64,000 nt of DNA from Takakia lepidozioides. Its lineage: Eukaryota > Streptophyta > Takakiopsida > Takakiales > Takakiaceae. The stretch spans positions 41,992,042 to 42,056,041 of the forward strand of contig CM060734.1 of assembly GCA_030704615.1 (NCBI GenBank). Reading direction: 5' to 3'. The notes beneath the pieces were generated by a model. It was not told the DNA's origin and searched no databases. It saw only the letters and a list, made by a program, of their open reading frames with translations. Position numbers and translations under genes: made by a program. The first letter of the stretch is position 1. Each line of letters opens with the position of its first letter. Positions 48,501-59,843 of the stretch are shown here, in pieces.

Positions 48501-51500
48501 TCATCAGTATAGCGCAGCTTGTGGTGAATCTCATAGCGTTCCCTTAACCCCTTCAGGATTAAAATAGTTTCCTCAACCGTGGGTTCTGGAACCAGGACAG
48601 GCTGGAACCGGCGCTCCAGAGCAGGGTCCTTTTCAATGTGCTTCCTGTACTCATCCAGAGTAGTAGCACCAATACACTGCCGACAGCAACAGTGGAACAT
48701 ACACACCAAGTTTCAAAATACAATTAACAACTAACAAGCCATTGCATTCCTCATCTAAATATGTTAAGATTCGTCTCTTTGTGAGTAATAACCTCAGTAC
48801 ATATGTGCCGGTTTCAAATAGTGTCCGCGTTTGCCTGGCAATTTGCAGAAGTGCATGGCCTTGATCATTGGAGACTTAGCCACATAGAAATTTTCTTCAT
48901 AAAACCATAATTTCATGGAAATGAACTTCTTTGGTCCAACAGTTCTATTTTGGGCACATATCCTCAAGTACAGAGTTGCCACATCCTCCCCACTACAGAC
49001 TTGCCACTGGCAAGATTACTTAACAACATTCAGGAACATCAGACACTTCCGAATCTCCATCCACTGCCTGAAGAGGAAAAGGACTGATAACATTCCAATT
49101 ATAGGAGCAGAGTCACAGAAGACAGAAAACACGGAAAGAAATGGGCCAGTAACCCATTCCCCAATAAAGCGCCTGTCTGGTGACCTAATAGGTTTTAGTA
49201 AAAATTCAAGCCTTGGTGCAGCTGAGCATGTGCCTGTGCAGATGCAGCAAGAGACCACCATAGCAGGAAGTTACCTGAAGTTCACCACGAGCAAGTGCAG
49301 GCTTCAGAATATTGGCGGCATCAATGGCGCCCTCTGCAGCACCGGCTCCAATAAGCGTGTGAACCTCATCAATGACCAAGATTATATCATCTGCCTGCTT
49401 GATCTCCTCCATCAGCTTCTTTAACCTCTCTTCGAACTCTCCTCGGTACTTAGTTCCAGCAACCAACAAACCCATGTCTAATGTAATAACCTGCCAGTTC
49501 AACGTTAAATCCAAATTTGTGAGGAGAGTAACACACAGCAACACAAGGAATGTCAGCACTAGTGAAATTTGATGAAAAGCAACTTTTTGTCAGGGGACTG
49601 TACGCTTCCAAGATGCACATGCAGTGCGGCTATTTCACAAATCCATCCTACACATTTAAACATACCTGAAAAAAGTTGTCGCTTGTCACCAGCGAGTTTT
49701 AGTTTGATTACCCACAGAAGAAATCACAATCAAACAAAAACAGAAAAGGTAAACATTAAGTCCGATGAACCTTCAACCACTGACCTTCTTTCCCTCAATA
49801 GTCTCAGGCACATCTCCTGTAGCAATACGTTGTGCAAGTCCCTCTGCAATGGCTGTCTTTCCGACACCAGGCTCTCCAATGAGACAAGGATTGTTCTTGG
49901 TACGTCGACCCAATATCTGAGTCACACGTTCAATTTGTGGTTGCCTACCCACAACTGGATCCAGCTTACCCTGAAGCACCACAGAGGAAGATCAAACATA
50001 CACATACACCTCTCACCATGTCCAACACAACTAGAGTTGAGTCATACAATTTCAAAGCTCAAATCAGAAACACTAAACCGCCCTGCCTAAGTGTTGAGGT
50101 GGGTGATAGTATACAGCCAAACCAAGGATTAGTTTCCTGCTGGGACTGTCACATTGACCAAACGAGTTGTTCACCCATCTTATAACTGTGCGAGGCCCAC
50201 TCCCACAAGAACTGTCCAGAAGAGGCTGCAAAGTCGAAGCTCCTCAGGGCACTGGTTGTTTTCGTCGCCCACACAATCACAATGTCCTTCACTCTCACAA
50301 AACCACCTGTATATCCAAAATAATTGCTATCTTCACAACTCATGTGTCGTGAATTTCACAGATAAACTCACATCTTCTGCAAGCTTGGTCAAATTGGTGC
50401 CATACTCCTCCAATGTAGGCATCTTATTACTGCTGCTGCCACCACCCACTCCGGCACCCACTGACTCGGTACTCTCTCCTACCATGCGAATAACCTGTCA
50501 ATCCAAGAGCAGATAATCCTCAGTCAGGAAACAAGTGTCAAACAACACCTGAAATCTCTCCCCATTTCCAGTTCCAAACACCCATAAATCTTACTGACTA
50601 CACATACAAGACCACTCCAACCAGTAAATTCTAACCCAATTTGGCTTGAGAACCGGTGTCCACTAGATACACCAAGTACACATCTAGCTTTTGATTTCAG
50701 AAGAGCAAGACAATTTCTCGAACTATCTAAATTTTAATTAAGACATGCACCACGAAAAATATATGCCATCACTGCCTAGCATCACTAATAAGCACATGCC
50801 TGTGTGCGAATGTTGCTGGGGTCTGCTCCAAGATTTTCAAGGACACGGGCAGCGACACCCTCTCCCTCCCTCAACAACCCAAGGAGCAAATGCTCTGTTC
50901 CTATGTAGTTATGCCCTGCAAACAATGCACCAGACCTTCTCCTGAGTCAAACAACGTTACACAATGTTTACACATTTGTATCTTAAATGGACACGTTAAA
51001 CAACAGTGGGAAAATGGCATTCATCTACAAGGCTGTGCACTTCTAGTGTTCTTCATCACTATGCCAGATGAGTTCTTACATCAGCTTCAGTACCAGCATG
51101 CCCTTGTGCATTCCGCCTCTCCAAACTGCAAGGAGAACTTTGTAAAGGTCACAAAGATTGCCATGTTTCCTTCCATTGGGAGTTAATGTGCCAAGGTGGG
51201 CCGTACACAAACTGGGTTCCATGGCCTCGGGCCATCGAAATTTCTACCTCCAAATACTAGATTCATGAGCACTCTGATACAAATGAGTTCCTGCTCCACA
51301 GAAGGACCTCTCCTATAACCAAAAGAAGAAGAATATATTATCCTGAAATGCAGTCCCGTACGACCGTCATGCTCTTCAGCCAGCTCCTAGGAATCTCTGA
51401 CAACCCCACAAACAGATTGACAGGAACCTACCCAGCTGCCGGGCTTCCTCCAACGAGAGCTCCAAGACACGCTTGGCGCGAGGGGTGAAGGGAATCTCCA

Positions 51501-52044
51501 CCGCCACAAATCCGCTACCCCGGCCAATAATCTTCTCTACCTCCACGCGCGCTTCCTTCAAGTTCACGCCCATGGACTTCAAAACCTTGGCTGCAATTCC
51601 AGTGCCCTCTCCAATGAGGCCCAAGAGAATCTGTTCCGTGCCAACAAAATTGTGGCCCAAACGCCTGGCTTCCTCCTGAGCCAACATGATGACCTTAATC
51701 GCCTTTTCTGTAAACCGCTCAAACATGGCAGTGGCAACCCCACGCTTCGCCCGCCATCCTGGAGAATTTATACAAACTGCAGCAGCAACAGCAGAGTGAA
51801 AATCCTTTCCTTGTCTGACAGTCAGCGCATCAATCGACGATGCACTGCGGATACCCGAGAAGGACTGGAAACCTCTTCCAGATGGCAACGCATTGGAGAA
51901 CGACCTAACCTGTCTACCCGTTCCGCCTGCCAATCTCACTCTAGCTGATACAACCCTTGTAGATTGTGTGCAGCCATGAAGCTGGCGATGTTGCGATTCA
52001 ACAGCGGCCGGTAGAGCGGGAGAGCGAGCCAAAGCCCCCGCCAT
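45576..52044 (-). CDS. CLPC: Chloroplast Clp protease chaperone subunit ClpC (Hsp100), with an apparent 1-base frameshift
   Basis: Ten coding exons in gene order: 52044-51432, 50915-50800, 50494-50372, 49970-49785, 49490-49275, 48676-48459, 48183-48108, 47586-47497, 47005-46068, 45824-45576. They encode about 941 residues if one base missing near 46652 is allowed for. Residues 1 to about 105 look like a transit peptide (S/R/A-rich, few acids), followed by [14 protein letters not shown] and the double Clp_N domain. D1 has GEPGVGKT (about 316-323) and Walker B VIDEVH. The middle domain includes the [11 protein letters not shown] helix. D2 has GPTGVG(K)[19 protein letters not shown] and the ClpP-docking IGF tripeptide. 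ClpC unfolds substrates for the stromal ClpPR protease and works with the import machinery. The intron after 50800 begins GC, not GT; all others are GT-AG. Frame is kept at every join except within exon 9. Confidence 0.94.
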
Positions 52045-52570
52045 GTTTCCCTAGCTGCCGGCTTCAGATGCGCATCCACAGTCCCTGCGATGGCAATCCG
52101 TGTGGCTACTCCAAATGCTTCACACAACACTGGGCCACGCCTGCAGCTCGCAAGATACCCTAAAGCAGAGAGCCGAGTCCGTGGACGCTGCAACACCCCA
52201 AGCACGGCCACAAGACAGAGCGCACTGTGCTGCCCAGATAATGCTCCGCGCTACCCCTACTACGGCCAGCTCCTTACCCGTAGCCGTCCATCACACGTGC
52301 TTATCCCCGAGGAAGCCTTCGCGCCGTTGGATGGAAGCCAGGTACAGTAGCGTGCACCGGCAAAGCAAGTGACCGACCAGTTCGTCACGAATATATACGG
52401 GCAACTTCCGGTACACGATGGATGAGTATCGGCGACATGGACTATAAATATAATTAATTATATGCACCCATTTTCCGCCGTGTATGGATGTGAAATGGCC
52501 GATACGGATGAAAGTTGCAACCGTCCAAAATCCACCCCACCTTTACTGAACCTGAAAACTCAAGCTAAAA
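52045..52570. promoter_or_regulatory. Upstream region of ClpC
   Basis: Contains the ClpC 5' leader and promoter on the minus strand. Short plus-strand frames at 52090-52372 are composition shadows. A short AT-rich stretch (TATAAATATAATTAATTATA, 52443-52462) is about 400 bp upstream of the start and could include a core promoter, though it is distant. Confidence 0.4.
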
Positions 52571-53290
52571 TTGCCTTTTGAGAGGCTTCTCATTGAAAGA
52601 TAATAGCGTCTTCAATGCCCGCGTGTGGTGCGGCGAGCCCGCATGTGGCAGAGGGGGTGTGTCGCAGAGGGTGGGAGGGCCCTACCTGGACCCAGCCAGT
52701 AGACTCGTTCTGCCCGACGGTCTCCTAAGGCCCACAAAACGCATAAAAATGCACATAAAACATTAATTATTGCGGGAGTTTGTAGAAAGTGGCGGGTAGT
52801 GTGGTGGACACAATGTATGTTATTCAAATCCTCTCAGGGTCATTAAATATATATTTTGTTGTAGGGGCGGACATGGCCAGTCTGCTGGAAGGTTGGAATC
52901 GGTCTGCTGGAGGGTCTGAGTCTGCTCGAAGGTTGGACACAGTCTGCTAGAAGGTTCGACCCAATCCGCTAGAAGGTCCGCCGCGATAGATGAACAAGGA
53001 CTTAAAAAAATTTCAGAATCTGGCTAACCCCTTGAATGGGCGGTGGGCATGGGCCATATTGGCGGGGCCCATAGGTGCATTGAAGACGCTACTATTAAAA
53101 AATGAGAGCATTCGAGACGCTTCTCATTGAACAATATTAGCGTCTTGAATGCCCGCATGTGTGGCTGGGGCGAGGCCCGCCTGTGGCAGAGGGTTGTTGA
53201 GGGTGGGAGCGCCCCTACCGGACCCGGCCTCTGGTGGGTCTGCTTGGCAAGCTATTCTGCTGGGCCCCACAATATGCACATAAAGTAGCT
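52570..53290. repeat. Two diverged copies of a GC-rich element with GCGTCTTCAATGC ends
   Basis: The block 52570-52770 (TTCTCATTGAAAGATAATAGCGTCTT onward to CACATAAA) is repeated with divergence at 53110-53286. The motif AGCGTCTTCAATGC at about 52607 occurs in reverse complement at about 53078-53092, so 52600-53095 may be one terminal-inverted-repeat element, with a second copy of its left end following directly. No open frame of note. Confidence 0.6.
52879..52983 (+). repeat. 21-bp minisatellite, five units
   Basis: Units of the form GTCTGCTGGAAGGTTGGA start at about 52879, 52900, 52919, 52941 and 52962 with point differences. They lie inside the repeat region upstream of ClpC. Confidence 0.75.
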
Positions 53291-53337
53291 ATGGATCGAA
53301 GGTCGGAAGCTAGTTTAACGTAGAGCGGGAATAGGGT

Positions 53338-53405
53338 GCCATAATGCCACGTCATCGTCGCCATATCATCGTAGACACGTCATCGTCGTCTTCTGAATGC
53401 CCCAA
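53338..53405 (-). repeat. GATGACG motif cluster related to the 6.1-6.6 kb array
   Basis: In reverse complement this reads GGGGCATTCAGAAGACGACGATGACGTGT and continues with further CGATGA units. It resembles the lead motif at 6309-6340. The two sites are 47 kb apart and in opposite orientation. Confidence 0.6.
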
Positions 53406-53689
53406 AAAACCAAAAATGACTTCTTGAGCTCAAGCTCAAGTGCGGTGTTTCATGGATTGAACGGGGGTCGGAATTGTGTCTTTAGAAGCTCCGAGAGTTC
53501 CATGGAATTTCCCAGGTTGTACATTCGCTGAATGCGTCGTTGGATCCAGGCTCGGAATTGTGTTGGGCAATTCAGCAGAAACGAATGTACTCTGGGCAAT
53601 GGTGGGACAATCGAGGCAAAAAGGTGAGTGTATGTTAGCTTACAGAGAGAAGCAGACAACAAGATGCACTGCAAACCTTTGCTGGAAAT

Positions 53690-54315
53690 TGACATCCTCT
53701 CTCTCTTCAGCACATTATGTCTTGGGAGCAATTCAGCAGCGGAACTAGTGTGTGAGGAGTAGGGTTGGGGTGTTTGCTGGAACAAATCTGGGCTATTCTA
53801 TGTATAAAGGTAAGTCGTACTACCAATGTCAGCCCCTGACAGAGGTAGGTTCTGTCCCTTTGGTTTCCGCTCAAACTGGGCTCGGGGTTAATGGCCACAA
53901 GGCTACGGCAAACAACGTCTTATGAGCTCATTGTCAAGGCTTTCTTGATTCTGCAGGATGGTTCCTGCAATGGATTGCAACACTATGGAGCACTAGGGCG
54001 TGATAGAGTGAAATTCTTCACATTTTTGGTCTCAATGAATATCAATTGTGCTAGTGTCAAGGGCGAGTTTTCTACCTGGATACCAAAATTCTAGGTTGTG
54101 ATTGGATCTTTCTGCCTCCACCCTAATTGGTTTTTTCTAGGTTGTGAAAATGTGTGGGTTATGACGGATCTTTCTGATTATTGGAAAGATAAAATGCATA
54201 AAAAAACATAAAGAAATACACTCCAGGGGCTTATAGTGGACAGTGCACCCCAATTTTCTGAGAGCTTGCTGAGCCCCTACTCCGATCGCGTCCTGTGGAC
54301 AGGAAGCACTGAAGT
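53690..54315 (+). repeat. LINE-related duplicated block, copy 1
   Basis: Matches 55632-56432 piece by piece: 53690-53790, 53798-53930, 53925-54180 and 54225-54310 align with 55632-55742, 55813-55948, 56054-56305 and 56352-56432. Differences are scattered substitutions and indels. The ATGGCCACAAGGCTACG segment is shared with the LINE remnant in the golgin intron. No intact frame. Confidence 0.8.
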
Positions 54316-55620
54316 AGTGGATAAGAAGTGCAGTGGGTCTCAGATATGAAGCACATGAAAATAGGTAGAGTATTCTTCATATGGTTTTTGTATGTCAGAT
54401 GGTGCATACAGAAAGCCATTCTAGTGTGAGCTTCTTCGGGCCAGTGTCTGGAGATAGTGCAACTAGGCAGCAGCCAACATTTTGATGGAATGATAAATGG
54501 GAAAGGATCATCAGAGGATACAAGATTATTGTCAAGATGTAGCTGCTTGCTGGGTTGACATGGCTGGTCATGGTCATGTGGCTTACCTTGTTTCTGGTGA
54601 CTTTTTTACTGGAAATTTAACCAGGACTTAGCAAGTTCTGTGCTTTGAGAGTTCATGTGCATCTTGTCAGCCAGGTTTTCCTGCTGGACATCCTTGCTGT
54701 TATGAGAAGACCACAAGAATGAGGTCGATCAAGTCTGCCCCTACTATACACATAGTAACAATCTCTCCCAGTGCCCTCTGTCAAGAATGTAAGATTGAGG
54801 CTTATCGTGCAGAATGTTGATGGGCAGAATGCTGGGGTCATCTTCAGAGGGCTGCTGAAGGTGCTACCTGATCAGAAAATGTGCCTGCGAGGACTAGGTA
54901 TTCATGCCCCTTCTTGAGGGCATAATCTGCTGTTGTATTCAATGATGTTGGTCCTTTCTACTTGATAGTCAGCCCTGTACACAATGCAGTCATTAGGATT
55001 TCCACTTCATGTTTGCTTCTGTGGTCATGAGATTGACAGCTCAAAAGTGTTTATGGGAGAGACTGGACGAGTTGAGTGTGTTGTGATGAGCAGGGTCAAT
55101 GGCACTGATAATTGGCAAGTTTGATGAGGCAATCACATAGTTGGAGCAGGCCGTGATTGCATACCTGACTGATGTGCTCTTTCACACAAGGTATCTGCTG
55201 CCTATAATACTACTTCCAACACTTCCAGTTTTGGGTGCTACCAATAGGTCGTTGGGGCAAGTTGGAATTTGAGGAGGATCAGTCATTAGCAATCACCAGA
55301 GCAGACTGCAAGTACATCTTCAACCTAGGTGTTTGGGCTGAAGGTTTCCCTTTCAACATATTGTCTGTCATAAAGCTGCAGTATGAGTACTTGAGAGTTC
55401 TCAGAGTTGCTGAACTGGGTGTGTTTTTACTTACCCTGGCAGATAAAATAAGGTGCCTTGTCGGGGCTGGCTTCATCAATGCCCCCTATTTGCAGGCTTA
55501 TGACATTTTGAACGCCTACTGGGGTTTTTCCCCTCTTCTTTGATTTGAGTGAAATGGCCACTGGCCCCTTTCTTTTAAGCAAATTGGTAAAAACTGTACC
55601 TGCGTTCCATTTGCATTATA
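54316..55620. other. Spacer between the two LINE-related blocks
   Basis: A 102-codon frame at 55235-55543 (LPIGRWGKLEFEEDQSL...) is open but matches nothing I recognise. Otherwise featureless. Confidence 0.4.
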
Positions 55621-55631
55621 CATTTTTCATG

Positions 55632-56440
55632 TATTTGCTGGAAATTGTCATCCTCTCTCACTTCAGCACATTATGTTTTAAGAGCAATTCAGCAGCGGAA
55701 CTAGTGTGTGATGAGTAGGGTTGGGGTATTTGCTAGAACAAATCTGGGCTGTCATTGTCAGCTGCTAGCAGCAACACAAGAAACCTGCAATAAACCTGCA
55801 TGGGTAGATGGTCAATTCTATGTATAAAGGTAAGTCTTACTACCAATGTCAGCCCCTGACAGAGGTAGGTTCTGTCCCTTTGGTTTCCGCTCAAATTGGG
55901 TGCGGGGTCAATGGCCACAAGGCTACGGCAAACAACGTCTTATGAGTACTTTCTCTCACAGTCAGTGAAGGTCAGGCAGGCTTCCAGAGAAATAGGGGTT
56001 GTATCGACCATATCCTCATCCTAAGCCAGAATATTCTGGGAGGGAATAAAGATGGCTCATTGTCAAGGATTTCTTCTGCAGGATGGTTCCTGCAATGATT
56101 GCAACACTATGGAGCACTAGGGCGTGATAGAGTGAGATTCTTCACCTTTTTGGTCTCAATGAATTTCAATTGTGCTAGTCTCAAGGGTGAGTTTTCTACC
56201 TGGATACCAAAATTCTAGGTTGTGATTGGATCTTTCTGCCTCCACCCTGGTTGGTTTTTTCTAGGTTGTGAAAATGTGTGGGTAATGACAGATCTTTCTG
56301 ATTATTGAGAGGATAATCAGTACACTGCAGTAAAGAAGTACACTACAGGGGCTTATAGTGGACAGTGCACCCCAATTTTCTGAGCTTGCTGAGCCCCTAC
56401 TCCGATCGCGCCTGTGGACAGGAAGCACTGCCTGTGGCCC
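55632..56440 (+). mobile_element. LINE-related duplicated block, copy 2, with reverse transcriptase motif
   Basis: Homologous to 53690-54315, but with an extra piece at about 55951-56053 that is absent from copy 1. That piece encodes EGQAGFQRNRGCIDHILILS, the conserved QAGF..gR...D.I motif of non-LTR reverse transcriptases. So this copy keeps a slice of the polymerase domain. It is not intact. Confidence 0.75.
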
Positions 56441-57640
56441 CACTGCCACGTACATGGAATGTTCCAGCCATCATAATAGCCATGGAATCAACTCGCCACA
56501 TTTAAGTTCGAGTGCAGACTTGAGGAGTAAGTCACTCTTGTTTGCCCTTGCTGCTGCTGTCACTCCCACTCCCAAAGCACTTGGGAAGCATGGCGGGGTG
56601 GAGTTTCGGAGTCACTACAGCGAGCAACCTCAAGGTCTTCAGTTGGTAGTCAAATGAGTATCAAGGATTTTCATTAGTGCGATGAAAAACCATTTCTATG
56701 ATGTAACGTCCCCTCTATACAGAAGCATAGCCCAGCAATTTTGCAACGGATTGAAATTTCTGGACTGAATTCAGAACTAACAACTGAACAAAGTAGCCTA
56801 GTGTGTGACAGGAAGGGTGAAGGGAGTCCTTGGCTTCCAGTCTGGGTATGCTGTGAGGAGTTCAATGAGTGCACTTCAAGCGTTTTTATCTGGGCTTTTC
56901 ATCATGTGTTGTTCCAAGCCTTTAGAGGATGAGGCATTGATGCTTTTGGTTCCTTCTATATGCATGCCAACAACGGTTTTCCCTAGTAGGATGCTGGAGC
57001 ATTTGTGACAAGAAGTGATTAAAGGGTTGATGGACATGCCAGGCTTGCCTGTGATCAACAATGCCCTTCAAGGCAGTTGTGTGGGCAGCACTGCTGAGGC
57101 ATGTGATTGATGCTAGCACTTACCTGGTATGGCTGTGTGTCTGGTGGGTCTGTTTAGGTGTCAGTGGGACTGTAGTATTATATATTTGCTTTTGCATTTA
57201 CGGGGTCAGTTGAATTAGAGAGGAGAGGGGGTGGGCATAATCACATCAATGAATAGCCTCAACAACACCAAAAAGCAATAGTTAACGCAAAAGTAAAGTA
57301 TGGATTTACAGGCTGTAATAGTGTACAATTAGTAACTGAACACCTTCAAGTTACTTCGCTCTGCGACCAACTGGTCTTATCTCCGAATCGCCACCGGAAG
57401 TTGGTGGTTTAGGCTTTTATTATCTTCATCCCTACAATTCAACCAACCTACGACAAAGCTTGATGATAGTTCTTAAAACCACCTGAGAGCGATAGCTCAC
57501 AAATCAAGCCTCTTAATAGTGATAGGAGAAAATAACCTCTTCCACAGCAACCTCACCATAAAGGCGTCTAAATAGCAGGATTTGACCCCAGAACCATCGG
57601 GTGGCACTCACTGTTCTTGATTTTCTTGAACTTTTTGAAC
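56441..57640. other. Spacer without genes
   Basis: No recognisable coding sequence, RNA or repeat beyond short frames. Confidence 0.5.
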
Positions 57641-57647
57641 TGCAGAA

Positions 57648-57862
57648 GAGAAGGAGAGAGAGACATTGCAAGCAAAGCCTTATTTGAGGGGAATAAGAGA
57701 GAAGGAGAGAGAGACGTTGTTTGCTTGCCATAGCCTTGTTTGAGTGGAACACGAGAAGGAGAGAGAGACATTGTTTGCGTGTTATAGCCTTGTTTGAGCG
57801 GAACAGGAGAGAAGGAGAGAGATACGTTGTGTACCTACTATAGTTCTGTTTGAGCGGATCGG
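57648..57862 (+). repeat. Minisatellite, about 53-bp unit, four copies
   Basis: Units start GAGAAGGAGAGAGAGA at about 57648, 57699, 57753 and 57808, each followed by an ACATTG or ACGTTG block and TAGCCTTGTTTGAG. The minus-strand frame (LSPSRVPLKQG repeated) is only the translated repeat. Confidence 0.8.
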
Positions 57863-58055
57863 GTTTGAATAGCTCTCTGCCCAGGTTACAGCAATACTAT
57901 GATTGCAGAGGAGGAATGAGAATAGCACATAAGAGCCTTAGTAAACATGGGAATGACAGTGAAAAGAATTTTGTAGTCTCAATTGAGATCTAGACAGGTT
58001 ATAATGTACATGGTTCAATTGTTTTTCTAGAGACAGACAGACACACCTTTCTTGC

Positions 58056-58528
58056 CTAATTTCCAGTAGCTCCCTTCCCAATACTTCCTTGTGCTTGGCC
58101 ACAAAGCGAAGATGGAAGCTTTGCACCTATGGGAAGGTTTCTCTTTATTGCCTTGCTAGCAGTGCTATCAGATGTGTTTTTGTCATCAGAACATTTTTTG
58201 TCTTCTGAAGCCATAATTGCTACAATACTTGCTTTGAATTCTACCTTTGCAAAAAATGGATCCTTCTCTCGTGGTTCCACTTTACAAAGTCCTGGTCATG
58301 TGATTTCTGTGGTACAAAGCCCTGAACTGCATCCGAAGGCTCCGCATATTCAAAACTGTCTAGAGTTTTACTAGACACATGCTTCTTGACACCCAAACCA
58401 GCACATCCGTCTCCCTTTCTTGAATCTGTAAAATGTTCAGACTCATGTGGAGCTCTCAAAAGCTGGCCATTAGTGAAAACTGTGGAATCATATTGCAGAA
58501 ATTTGGGAAGTTCACTTTGATACTCCAT
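58056..58528 (-). pseudogene. Coding-like minus-strand frames, unknown protein
   Basis: Two overlapping minus frames (58528-58241 and 58280-58056) read as a continuous hydrophilic protein if a frame change or an unrecognised splice near 58260-58280 is allowed: YQSELPKFLQYDSTVFTNGQ..., then FFAKVEFKASIVAIMASEDKK. Composition looks protein-like rather than random, and it lies just downstream of the kinase relic on the same strand. I recognise no family; it could be part of the same broken gene. Confidence 0.3.
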
Positions 58529-58949
58529 CTGTTTTCACAAACACTTTCTTAGCAAGTGCACTGAGCATTATGGTTGTCAATTCTCTACTGGCTCAAAATA
58601 TAATATGGAGACATGCTTGCACAATGGATCAAACTGGATGTGTCACTCTTCTTGGCAATTGCCAAATCAAAATGATTAGATCCCCTTATTGTAACCTTGT
58701 AAAATGATCTAAATACAGACCTATTCCAAATTTATTTGGAGATCACCAGATTGTTGAGAGGTTGTGCCTCCGTACTTCCAGAATATGGCCATCATGACCA
58801 ATGATTGTCTTCATCTAAATACAAGATCCCAATCTAAGTGCCAGAGTCTTTCCCTGTTCAAGAAAGAAAGAAATCAAATGAAATGGTACTTTAAGAAGTC
58901 CCCGGGAAGTTCATAGAGCTTATGGGACAAAATGGGAAAAACAAGAGAG

Positions 58950-59350
58950 AAGATAGAAAACCAGAGCCATCAAACTCTGGGGAGACTTGGGACATGCCAA
59001 AGTCAGCCACTTTAGTTATCAGATTGTCATCCAATAGACTTTTGTTGGGTTTCCACATCCATGTGTCTTGCATTGCGCCCAACAGAGCACAAGGTTTACT
59101 AAGTACTAGCCTTCACCACATTTGAGATGTGGTCTTCTTCCCCCTGCTTTTAGGAACTTGAAAAACAAAGCATGTCCAGAAGACGTACTCCTGACCCTAC
59201 TCATTATTGTGTTTCTTTTCCAGACGATATAGCTATAGCAAGACCGCATTTCAGCAATAGAAGGTAGCTCAGATAGCAGAAGTATACCGCAAAAGTGGAG
59301 ATACTCGAAGCTTTGGGCTACGCCCACTACTATTTCCAGCCACTTGTAGG
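58950..59350 (-). pseudogene. Receptor-like protein kinase fragment
   Basis: The minus strand at about 59350-59285 reads YKWLEIVVGVAQSFEYLH, the helix before the catalytic loop of plant receptor-like kinases. After an interruption, about 59050-58960 reads SLLDDNLITKVADFGMSQVSPEFDGSG, covering the LLD.N, the DFG and the start of the activation segment. The HRD loop is corrupted by a shift, and the C-lobe is missing. The interruption of about 210 bp could be an intron remnant. A diverged duplicate of the 3' flank (58833-58925 against 59357-59460) shows local rearrangement. Confidence 0.65.
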
Positions 59351-59843
59351 TATCAATCTAAGTGCCAGAATCTTTCCATGTTCAAACTTCAAAGAAAGAA
59401 AGGAATAAAATGAAATGGTACTTCATGAAGTCCCCGGAAAGCTCATAGAGCTTATGGAGTATTTCCTACTGGATCCTTTGGTAGGTCTGCAAATTGATGT
59501 CAGTCCAAATCGTATGAGACTATATTTGAGTTAAAGTTACGTGACCTTCATGGGAAAATAATGTTGTGATCGTGACACGACGTGTTTGTTGAAATAGTCT
59601 TACCGTTAGTAGTCCTAAGCACTTGTACTTGTTGACAATTTTTGTCTCGTCTTGTACAGACGTTGAAGGACCATCAAGAATCTGTTGTCATTACTTACGT
59701 ATACACACGAACATTGTAAGAATTAACTTGGAGAGGTATTCCCTGATGGTCCCGACCACTCTCGCTAGTTTTTGCATTTTTTGAATTCCTTAATGGCTAG
59801 ACTTGTATTGCACATAGTCATATTAGACACATGCGAATATCTT

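Noticed and set aside
57648-57862. Regular repeats that could be taken for a CRISPR array
   Set aside because: The units are contiguous minisatellite copies without unique spacers, and the sequence is plant nuclear DNA.
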